Below are positions 57,953 through 64,000 of a stretch of 64,000 bases of DNA, piece after piece. A program made the translations under genes and the position numbers. Positions within the stretch are counted from its first letter, which is position 1; every line of letters begins with the position of its first letter. This DNA is from Fervidifonticultor_A sp037443565 (GTDB lineage Bacteria; Sysuimicrobiota; Sysuimicrobiia; Sysuimicrobiales; Humicultoraceae): contig JBBIOB010000003.1 in assembly GCA_037443565.1 (NCBI GenBank), positions 62,001 to 126,000 of the forward strand, given 5' to 3'. The notes under the pieces were generated by a model that was not told where the DNA came from, made no database searches, and saw nothing but the letters and a program-made list of their open reading frames with translations.

Positions 57953-58396
57953 TCACATCGCCTGGACGAGTTCAACCCCCCCGGCCTCCAGCACGCCGCG
58001 GGCCACGGGGTCGGGGTAGTCCCCGGCGAAGACCACGCGGCGCAGCCCGGCGTTGAGGATCATCTTGGCGCACGTCAGGCAGGGCTGGTGCGTCACGTAG
58101 ATCGTCGCACCGTTGATGCCGACCCCGTGGTAGGCCGCCTGGATGATCGCGTTCTGCTCGGCGTGCAGGCACAGGCAGGTGTCGTGGCCGGTGCCGGGCG
58201 GTGCGTCGCTGGCGCAGCGCTCGCAGCCACCGTCGCCGCAGTTGGGCAGCCCGCGCGGGGTATCGTTGTACCCCGTCGAGAGGACCATGCGGTCCTTGAC
58301 GATGACAGCGCCCACCCGACGCCGCAGACAGGTCGACCGGGAGGCCGCCAGATGGGCCATCCGCATGAAGTACTCGTCCCACGATGGGCGGGTCAT
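57953..58396 (-). CDS. Deoxycytidylate (dCMP) deaminase
   Basis: A 147-residue zinc-dependent deaminase that makes dUMP from dCMP. It starts RPSWDEYFMRMAHLAASRSTCLRRRVGAVIVKD, has CLCLHAEQNAI with the zinc His and catalytic Glu, and ATIYVTHQPCLTCAKMILNAGL with the two zinc Cys. An extra Cys cluster (NCGDGGCERCA near residues 52-62) marks the ComEB/dCMP subtype. It lies four bases after glnA. Confidence 0.94.
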   Translation of the reverse strand: MTRPSWDEYFMRMAHLAASRSTCLRRRVGAVIVKDRMVLSTGYNDTPRGLPNCGDGGCERCASDAPPGTGHDTCLCLHAEQNAIIQAAYHGVGINGATIYVTHQPCLTCAKMILNAGLRRVVFAGDYPDPVARGVLEAGGVELVQAM

Positions 58397-58400
58397 GCTG

Positions 58401-59723
58401 TCAAAACTCGGCCAGGTATCGTCCCGTCTCCCACGGATGCACGGTAGCGATGTACTCGCGCCACTCGAGCTTCTTGGCCCTCGCCATGTGCTCGACGATG
58501 TGGCCGCCCAGCGCGTCGCGGATCACCTCGTCGCCCGCGAGCGCCGCCATTGCCTCTTCGAGATTGCGCGGCAGCACGCGGATCTTCAGTTGGTCCAGCT
58601 CGTCTTCGGTCATGGCGTAGATGTTGCGGTTGAGCGGCGGCCCGGGATCGAGGTGCCGCCGGATCCCGTCCAGCCCGGCCGTCAGCATGACGGCCATGGC
58701 CAGGTAGGGGTTGCACGATGGATCGGGCATCCGCAGCTCCACGCGGGTGGCGTCGCCCCGCGCCGCCGGGATGCGAACGAGCGGCGACCGGTTGCGTTCG
58801 GCCCACGCGATGTAGACCGGCGCCTCGTAGCCTGGCACCAGGCGCTTGTACGAGTTCACCAGCGGGTTCGTGACCGCCGCCATCGCCCGCGCGTGGCTGA
58901 GCAGCCCGCCGATGTAGTACCGGCAGATCCCGCTGATCTGGTCGGGACCCTTGGGGTCGTAGAACGCGTTCTTCTTCCCGCGGAACAGCGACTGGTGGGT
59001 GTGCATGCCCGACCCGTTGATCCCGGCGATCGGCTTGGGCATGAACGTCGCGTGCAAGCCATGCCGCCGCGCGATCGTGCGCACGACGAAGCGAAACGTC
59101 GCGACGTTGTCGGCGGTGGTGAGCACATCGGCATAGTGGAAGTCGATCTCGTGCTGTCCCGGGGCCACCTCGTGGTGGCCGGCCTCGACCTGGAATCCCA
59201 TGGCCGACAGCGCCGTGATCATGTCGGCGCGCGCCGCCTCGCCCTTGTCCAGCGGCGCCAGATCGAAGTACCCCGCCTTGTCGTGCGTCGCGAGCACCGG
59301 CTGCCCCTCGGCGTCGGTGGGGAACAGGAAGAACTCGCACTCGGGCCCGGCCATCATCGCGAACCCCATGTCTGCGGCCGCCTTGATCGCGCGCCTGAGC
59401 ACATACCGCGGGTCGCCCGCGAACGGCTCGCCATCGGCCGTGCGGATGTCGCAGATCAGCCGCGCCGTGGTCCCCTCGTGGTCATGCCAGGGAAACAGGG
59501 CGAACGTTGCCGGATCCGGGATCAGGTACATGTCCGACTCTTCGATCCGCACGAACCCCTCGATCGAGGAGCCGTCGAACATGATCTCGTTGTCGAGGGC
59601 CTTCTCGAGCTCCCCGACCGGGATCTCGACGTTCTTCAGCGTGCCCAGGATGTCGGTGAACTGGAGCCGGACGAAGCGCACACCCTGCGCGCTCGCCTGT
59701 TTGAGCACCTGCTGCTTCGTCAT
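58401..59723 (-). CDS. glnA: Glutamine synthetase, type I
   Basis: A 440-residue GSI-alpha type enzyme, making glutamine from glutamate, ammonia and ATP. It has LQFTDILGTLKNVEIPV and MFDGSSIEGFVRIEESDM in the N-terminal domain, then MAGPECEFFLF, VEAGHHEVAPGQHEIDFHYAD, GINGSGMHTHQSL and NPLVNSYKRLVPGYEAPVYIAWAERNRS in the barrel. The size and absence of the adenylylation insert suggest feedback control as in Bacillus. ATG 59723 follows GGGGAGGA. An extension frame upstream has no similarity. Confidence 0.97.
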   Translation of the reverse strand: MTKQQVLKQASAQGVRFVRLQFTDILGTLKNVEIPVGELEKALDNEIMFDGSSIEGFVRIEESDMYLIPDPATFALFPWHDHEGTTARLICDIRTADGEPFAGDPRYVLRRAIKAAADMGFAMMAGPECEFFLFPTDAEGQPVLATHDKAGYFDLAPLDKGEAARADMITALSAMGFQVEAGHHEVAPGQHEIDFHYADVLTTADNVATFRFVVRTIARRHGLHATFMPKPIAGINGSGMHTHQSLFRGKKNAFYDPKGPDQISGICRYYIGGLLSHARAMAAVTNPLVNSYKRLVPGYEAPVYIAWAERNRSPLVRIPAARGDATRVELRMPDPSCNPYLAMAVMLTAGLDGIRRHLDPGPPLNRNIYAMTEDELDQLKIRVLPRNLEEAMAALAGDEVIRDALGGHIVEHMARAKKLEWREYIATVHPWETGRYLAEF

Positions 59724-59948
59724 GTAGGAGTCCTCCCCGGGAGCCGTGCATCTAGAGCAATGCCTCCAGGTCCGCTTCTCGGCCGCGGGCGCCGGGGCCT
59801 GCCGTGGATGCAAACAAGCGAACCGGGGCGGTTTCGGCCCGAGTGTCAGGAGGCGCGCCGGCGAGGAAGCGGGGGCCAGCTTGTTCCGGGGGTGGGCTGG
59901 TCGCGCTTGATGAAGATCGGCCTTGGGTGACACCCGATCGTGCTCTCG

Positions 59949-61709
59949 CTAGAGGGGCACCGGCGCACGACTCGCATGCCCGTCCGTCTGCACAGCCCCC
60001 AGCACCTCGAAGCCGGCCGCCCTGCCGCGCTCGACAAAGTAGTCGATGTGCTCGGTCTTCGTCCGATCGCCAAGGCTCACCCGGTCGTGGCATCCATCCA
60101 GCGCGATGATCAGCGTCTCGGCCAGACAGGCCGGGACCAGGCCGGGGCCGTACTGGCTGTAGTCGAAGTAGGCCGGGACGTCGGGCGTCCCCGGCAGGCG
60201 GACGACACCGCCCGGAATGACCTCCACCCCCGGCACCGCCGCCACCGAGGGATCGACATCTGGTGGGCGCCCGAGGTCCACCACCAGGGCGTCCGGCCGC
60301 ACATGACGCGCAAAGATGATCGGCTGGGGGTGCGAGGTGGCCGTGAAGACGACCTGAGCCTCGCTGAGGAGATCGTAGCTGGTGGTAGTGTCCACACTCG
60401 TGCCCAGGGCGCGCCGCACGAGAAGCTCCTTCGACCGCCGGAGCCGCTCTTCGTCGGTGCCGACCATGATCAGACGCCCAACGTGCCCGACCAGCGCCCG
60501 GCAGATGCCGAAGCCGACGACGCCGTTCGCGCCGACGACGGCCGCGGTAGCGCCCGAGGGGTCGATCCCGCGTGAGCGGAGCCGCGCGAGGATCGTGGGG
60601 ACCGCCATCTTCACGGTTCCCGCGGTGTACGCGCCGCCGTTCGTGATCGCGATCGGCGACTGCGCCTGCACGTCGATCCCCTTGTTGCCCACGACCGACC
60701 AGTACGCGCCCAATCCGAGCACGGTGGCCCCGAGATTGGCCGCGAGTTGCGCGGCCTCCACCGCCCGGCGGACGGCCAGACCGGATTCGGAGCGGATCTG
60801 GTCCGGCAGCATCGGCACCCCGATGAGGTAGACGCGGGCCGACCGGCCGTCGGCCGTGGCGATCGACCGCAGTTCGTCCACCTTCATGGGCCGGGCGAAC
60901 CGGATGAGCCAACGTACGACGCGCTCGGGAATCAGCCCCCGCCGGGAGAGCGCCGACACCCATCGGAACCGATCGGCCTGCCAGATGTAGTCCACGGTCA
61001 TCGGGTGGATCAGGAAGGCGCACACCGCCTCTCGATCGCCCAGCGCGGGCAGCGGCAGCCTGTCACCCAGGCGCGGCTCCACGCCGTCCGCTATCCGCAG
61101 CAGGTGCTCCTTGTGGTTCCAGATCGTGATCAGCGCATAGGCGGCGCCGAGCGCCACAAACGCCGGTCCTGCGCCCGCAGCCGCCATCGTCATCGGCACC
61201 GCCAGACCGCCACCCACGGCACCCAGCGAGAGGAAGCCCCACCGTTTGCCGATGAGACGGGGACCCACGAGCAGGAGCACCGCCACCGCCACGGGCACCA
61301 CCGCGACCGCCCACGGCACCGCGCCGAGTCCACCGAGCGCGATCAGGGCGCCGATCCCCACCACCACGCCCTTCATCCGTGTGTGGGCCCTGACGACGAA
61401 CCGCCAGTAGGGGGAGTAGACGTGCCCGAGCACGACGCCGGCGGCCGCGGCGGCGAGCGTCCAGTCGCCCGCCGCGAGCCACGCCGCGACCAGCACCCCG
61501 AGCGCGCCCTTGAGCAGATCGAGCCCGACGGCGGCAGCCAGCGTGGGCACGCCTGCGGCCTGCGCCACGGTCACCAGGCCGAGGTTGTGAGGGGAGAAGC
61601 GATGAATGTCCACACCCCGCAGGCGCCGCGCGGCGACGTAGCCCGTCGGCAGGCTGCCGATGAGGGCCGCAAGGACGACCGCCGGGATTCCTGTCATCGC
61701 TCCAAGCAT
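59949..61709 (-). CDS. PlsY-like acyltransferase domain fused to acyl-ACP-reductase-like domain
   Basis: A 586-residue two-domain protein. Residues 1-205 resemble PlsY, the acyl-phosphate:glycerol-3-phosphate acyltransferase: ALIGSLPTGYVAARRLRGVDIHRF, LDLLKGALGVL and VVLGHVYSPYW, with about six membrane helices. The PlsY motif S-G-N-x-G is S-P-H-N-L-G and the GGKG-type loop is RMKGVVVG, so activity may differ. Residues 225-586 resemble long-chain acyl-ACP reductase (AAR): ITNGGAYTAGTVK with the AAR substrate-region pattern, and a Rossmann loop VVGANGVVGFG (391-401). It probably links membrane lipid synthesis with fatty aldehyde production. A short-chain loop replacement explains the missing PlsY motif, or the domain is structural only. 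Confidence 0.75.
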   Translation of the reverse strand: MLGAMTGIPAVVLAALIGSLPTGYVAARRLRGVDIHRFSPHNLGLVTVAQAAGVPTLAAAVGLDLLKGALGVLVAAWLAAGDWTLAAAAAGVVLGHVYSPYWRFVVRAHTRMKGVVVGIGALIALGGLGAVPWAVAVVPVAVAVLLLVGPRLIGKRWGFLSLGAVGGGLAVPMTMAAAGAGPAFVALGAAYALITIWNHKEHLLRIADGVEPRLGDRLPLPALGDREAVCAFLIHPMTVDYIWQADRFRWVSALSRRGLIPERVVRWLIRFARPMKVDELRSIATADGRSARVYLIGVPMLPDQIRSESGLAVRRAVEAAQLAANLGATVLGLGAYWSVVGNKGIDVQAQSPIAITNGGAYTAGTVKMAVPTILARLRSRGIDPSGATAAVVGANGVVGFGICRALVGHVGRLIMVGTDEERLRRSKELLVRRALGTSVDTTTSYDLLSEAQVVFTATSHPQPIIFARHVRPDALVVDLGRPPDVDPSVAAVPGVEVIPGGVVRLPGTPDVPAYFDYSQYGPGLVPACLAETLIIALDGCHDRVSLGDRTKTEHIDYFVERGRAAGFEVLGAVQTDGHASRAPVPL

Positions 61710-61754
61710 ACCTCACCCCGACCAGGGCCTGGGCGTGAGCGTCTGATGGTCAGA

Positions 61755-62384
61755 CTACTTGGTGCCGAACAGCCGGTCGCCCGCGTCGCCGAGCCCCGGG
61801 ACGATGTACCCCTTCTCATTGAGGTGGCTGTCGACCGCGGCGGTGTACACATCCACATCCGGATGCGCGTCGTGCACCTTCTTGATACCCTCTGGCGCCG
61901 AGATAATCGCCATGACCCTGATCGTGCTGCACCCGTGCTGCTTCAGCGTGTCGATCGCCACCACCGTAGAGCCGCCGGTGGCCAGCATGGGGTCCAGGAT
62001 GATGGCCTCGCGCTCGGCGATATCCGGCGGCAGCTTGGCGTAGTAGCTCACGGGCAGGAGGGTCTCGTGATCCCGGTAGATGCCGATGTGGCCGACCCTC
62101 GCCGTGGGGATCAGCCGGGAGATCGCGGCCTCCATGACCAGGCCAGCCCTCAGGATTGGGATGACCGCGATCTCCTGGCCGGCAATCGTCCAACCCATCG
62201 TTCTAGCGAGCGGGGTCTGCACTTCGATCTCGCGCACCGGGTGCGTCCGCGTCGCCTCGAATGCCATGAGCATCGCCAGCTCTTCGGTGATCTCGCGGAA
62301 CTCCTTGTGGCCGGTAGACTTGTCACGCAGGATCGTGAGCTTGTGGCGGATCAGCGGATGATCGAAGACGTGCACCGTCGGCAT
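61755..62384 (-). CDS. upp: Uracil phosphoribosyltransferase
   Basis: A 209-residue enzyme making UMP from uracil and PRPP in salvage. It starts VHVFDHPLIRHKLTILRDKSTGHKEFREITEELAMLMAFEATR, and has PILRAGLVMEAAISRLIPTARVGHIGIYRDHETLLPVSYYAKLP, the PRPP loop ILDPMLATGGS and the uracil site YIVPGLGDAGDRLFGTK at the end. The length is exact for the family. It lies 45 bases ahead of the PlsY-AAR gene and is divergent from glyA. Confidence 0.97.
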   Translation of the reverse strand: MPTVHVFDHPLIRHKLTILRDKSTGHKEFREITEELAMLMAFEATRTHPVREIEVQTPLARTMGWTIAGQEIAVIPILRAGLVMEAAISRLIPTARVGHIGIYRDHETLLPVSYYAKLPPDIAEREAIILDPMLATGGSTVVAIDTLKQHGCSTIRVMAIISAPEGIKKVHDAHPDVDVYTAAVDSHLNEKGYIVPGLGDAGDRLFGTK

Positions 62385-62484
62385 TCGCGCGCCTCCCAGA
62401 CGACCGAGAATCGGTACCCCGTTCGCTGCCGCGAGAAGGCATCCCTGCCCTGGTGCACGCCGGTCTGCGCCGCGCGGCGAAACC

Positions 62485-62500
62485 GGCGCCTGGAGGCGCC
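62485..62500. repeat. Hairpin in the upp-glyA divergent region
   Basis: GGCGCC-TGGA-GGCGCC forms a six-pair perfect stem midway between upp and glyA. No T-run follows. I see no glycine, THF or ZTP aptamer in the 178 bases. It may be an operator or chance. Confidence 0.25.
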
Positions 62501-62562
62501 ACCTCTCGTCACACCGAACTTGGAAGGTGCGAGATGCGTGTCCGCACGTCTGGAGGTTGCCG

Positions 62563-63891
62563 ATGACTCTGGCCCAGCACGATCCTGAGATCTGCGGGAT
62601 GATCGAACGCGAGCGCGCCCGCCAGCGCGATGGGATCGAGCTGATTCCGTCGGAGAACTACGTATCGCCGGCGGTGCTCGAGGCGATGGGCAGCGTGCTC
62701 ACCAACAAGTACTCGGAAGGCTACCCCGGCCGGCGGTACTACGGCGGCAACGAGATCGTCGACGAGGTCGAACGTCTGGCGCAGCGGCGGGCGCGCGAGG
62801 TCTTCGGCGTCCCGCACGCCAACGTGCAGCCGTACTCGGGCAGTCCGGCCAACCTGGCCGTGTACCTGGCGACCTGTCAGCCCGGCGATGTCGTCATGGG
62901 ACAGAACCTGTTCGACGGGGGCCACCTCACGCACGGCTGGAAGGTCAGCGCCACCGGTATCTACTACACCGGCGTCCCCTACCACGTGCGGCCGGACGGC
63001 TATATCGACCTCGACGAGGTCTGGCGGCTGGCTCGAGGGCATCGGCCGCGGCTGATCTGGTGCGGGGCCACGGCGTACGTCCGCGAGTTCCCCTTCGCGC
63101 AGTTCGCGGAGGTGGCCGACGAGGTGGGCGCGTACTTCGCCGCGGACGTGGCGCACATCGCGGGGCTGATCGCCGGCGGCGCCCATCCCAGCCCCAGCCC
63201 CCACGCGCACATCATCACGACGACGACCCACAAGACGCTGCGCGGGCCTCGCGGCGCGATGATCCTGGTGACCGAGCGGGGCCTCGCGAAGGACCACGAC
63301 CTGGCTGAGAAGGTCGACCGTGCCGTCTTCCCCGGCCTGCAGGGTGGCCCGCACGACCACACCACCGCGGCCATCGCCGTGGCCCTGCGCGAGGCGGCGC
63401 AGCCGTCGTTTGCGGCCTACGCGAAGCAGGTGGTGGCCAACGCCAGGGCGCTGGGCGCCGCGCTGGTGGAGCAGGGCTTTTCGCTCGTCACCGGTGGAAC
63501 CGACAACCACATGCTGCTGATCGATCTGACGCCCACAGGCGGGGGCCGCGGCGTGTTCATGCAGGAGGCGCTCGACGCCGTCGGCATCACGGTGAATAAG
63601 AACACGATTCCCGGGGAGCCGTCGTCGGCGTTCTACCCTTCGGGGATCCGCATCGGCACGCCAGCGGCGACCACCCGCGGCATGCGCGAGGCCGAGATGG
63701 CGCAGATCGCCGGCTGGATGGCGCAGGTCCGGGACGAGATCGCGGCGTTCCGGCTCCCCGAGGACCGGGACGCCCGAAACCTCACGCTCCGGCAGTTCCG
63801 GGCGACGATCAAGGCCGACGCGCGCCTGGCGTCCATCCGAGGAGAGGTCCAGGCGGTGTGCCGACGGTTCCCGGTTCCAGGCATCGGGTAG
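62563..63891 (+). CDS. glyA: Serine hydroxymethyltransferase
   Basis: A 442-residue PLP enzyme moving the serine C3 to tetrahydrofolate, yielding glycine and methylene-THF. It shows LIPSENYVSPAVLEAMGSVLTNKYSEGYPGRRYYGGNEIVDEVE, VQPYSGSPANLAVY, the PLP-Lys motif TTTTHKTLRGPRG with the Schiff-base Lys, and VFPGLQGGPHDH. The C-terminal domain is full. ATG 62563 follows GGAGG by six bases; the frame extends upstream to 62527 but without similarity. Confidence 0.97.
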   Translation: MTLAQHDPEICGMIERERARQRDGIELIPSENYVSPAVLEAMGSVLTNKYSEGYPGRRYYGGNEIVDEVERLAQRRAREVFGVPHANVQPYSGSPANLAVYLATCQPGDVVMGQNLFDGGHLTHGWKVSATGIYYTGVPYHVRPDGYIDLDEVWRLARGHRPRLIWCGATAYVREFPFAQFAEVADEVGAYFAADVAHIAGLIAGGAHPSPSPHAHIITTTTHKTLRGPRGAMILVTERGLAKDHDLAEKVDRAVFPGLQGGPHDHTTAAIAVALREAAQPSFAAYAKQVVANARALGAALVEQGFSLVTGGTDNHMLLIDLTPTGGGRGVFMQEALDAVGITVNKNTIPGEPSSAFYPSGIRIGTPAATTRGMREAEMAQIAGWMAQVRDEIAAFRLPEDRDARNLTLRQFRATIKADARLASIRGEVQAVCRRFPVPGIG

Positions 63892-63964
63892 GGCAACGAG
63901 ACTCTCGGGTCTGCCAGCACCTTGACAGAACTGGCGTCCTGCGCCGCGTCCAACGGGCCCGGCG

Positions 63965-64000
63965 CTATTTCGTCCGCTCGCGTTCGTACTTCGCGATCTT
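63965..64000 (-). CDS. C-terminal end of an unidentified gene
   Basis: The minus strand is open from the window edge for eleven codons, KIAKYERERTK, ending in TAG at 63967-63965. This lysine-rich tail looks like a real protein end, but it is too short to name a family. The 74 bases between it and glyA are without recognised elements. Confidence 0.3.
   Translation of the reverse strand, partial: KIAKYERERTK

Noticed and set aside
62385..62562. A glycine, THF or ZTP riboswitch ahead of glyA
   Set aside because: None of the conserved cores of these aptamers is present; only a simple GGCGCC hairpin is seen.
1..64000. CRISPR arrays, tRNA genes, rRNA genes and insertion sequences
   Set aside because: No regularly spaced repeats, no tRNA-like cloverleaf core and no transposase-like protein were found on reading both strands by eye; a covariance-model tRNA scan would be needed to be sure.

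Overview
The window is 64 kb of GC-rich, densely coded bacterial chromosome with no rRNA or tRNA gene that I can see. Neighbouring genes often overlap by 1 to 17 bases, and GTG starts are common. The gene set points to a free-living bacterium: two coenzyme F420 genes, a thiamine salvage operon under a TPP riboswitch, a Pst phosphate cluster, a GSI-type glutamine synthetase, UPF0182 and DUF3105 proteins, and an N-acylamino-acid racemase. It would fit an uncultured lineage near the Armatimonadota-like or Chloroflexi-like phyla (for example CSP1-3), but that placement is a guess from gene content.

Layout. 0-6.3 kb: a SIMPL-domain end, a B3/4-domain protein, a P-loop kinase-like protein with a deoxyribosyltransferase-like C-terminus, F420 ligase cofE, F420:NADP oxidoreductase, and an inactive/active M16 peptidase pair. 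6.4-13.0 kb: an AlkZ-like protein, then the minus-strand thi operon (SSS symporter, thiW, thiM, thiE, thiL, thiD) with sigma70-type promoter, TPP riboswitch and intrinsic terminator. 13-20 kb: a toxin-first toxin-antitoxin pair, several gene remnants, an SDR, dinB, a peroxiredoxin, an eRF1-like protein, a rearranged SLC13 permease and CorA. 20-28 kb: nicotinate phosphoribosyltransferase; two M20 peptidases divergent from a GNAT plus N-acylamino-acid racemase (a probable D- to L-amino-acid conversion module); a broken DUF899 gene; an ArsR-SRPBCC pair with a clear operator. 28-37.8 kb: UPF0182, a SufT-like protein, a pseudo-receiver, a lipoprotein, a dipeptide-type ABC transporter whose binding protein carries an in-frame TAA, and an AMIN-NAGPA protein. 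37.8-41.5 kb: methyltransferase, FAD reductase, SRPBCC and ketosynthase, a small lipid or polyketide-like operon. 41.6-48.3 kb: MFS exporter, molybdopterin oxidoreductase, pth-rplY, DUF3105, MBL, ECF S-component, ppa and an arsenate reductase whose catalytic Cys codon is TGA. 48.3-56.6 kb: a phosphate regulon (two phoU, a DUF47-winged-helix fusion, pstBACS) behind a five-unit 11-bp Pho-box array. 56.6-64 kb: DEAD-box helicase, dCMP deaminase, glnA, a PlsY/acyl-ACP-reductase fusion, upp and glyA.

The strongest leads are the candidate selenocysteine ArsC with a SECIS-like hairpin directly after the UGA (48206-48266), the one-component fusion of a PhoU-like DUF47 domain to a PhoB-type DNA-binding domain beside pst (49006-49950), and the PlsY-AAR fusion (59949-61709). 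Broken or truncated genes are frequent at 7.3, 13.9, 16.7, 18-19, 26.4-27.1, 34.6-36.2 and 41.5 kb. This shows active gene decay and is the main competing explanation for the ArsC stop codon.
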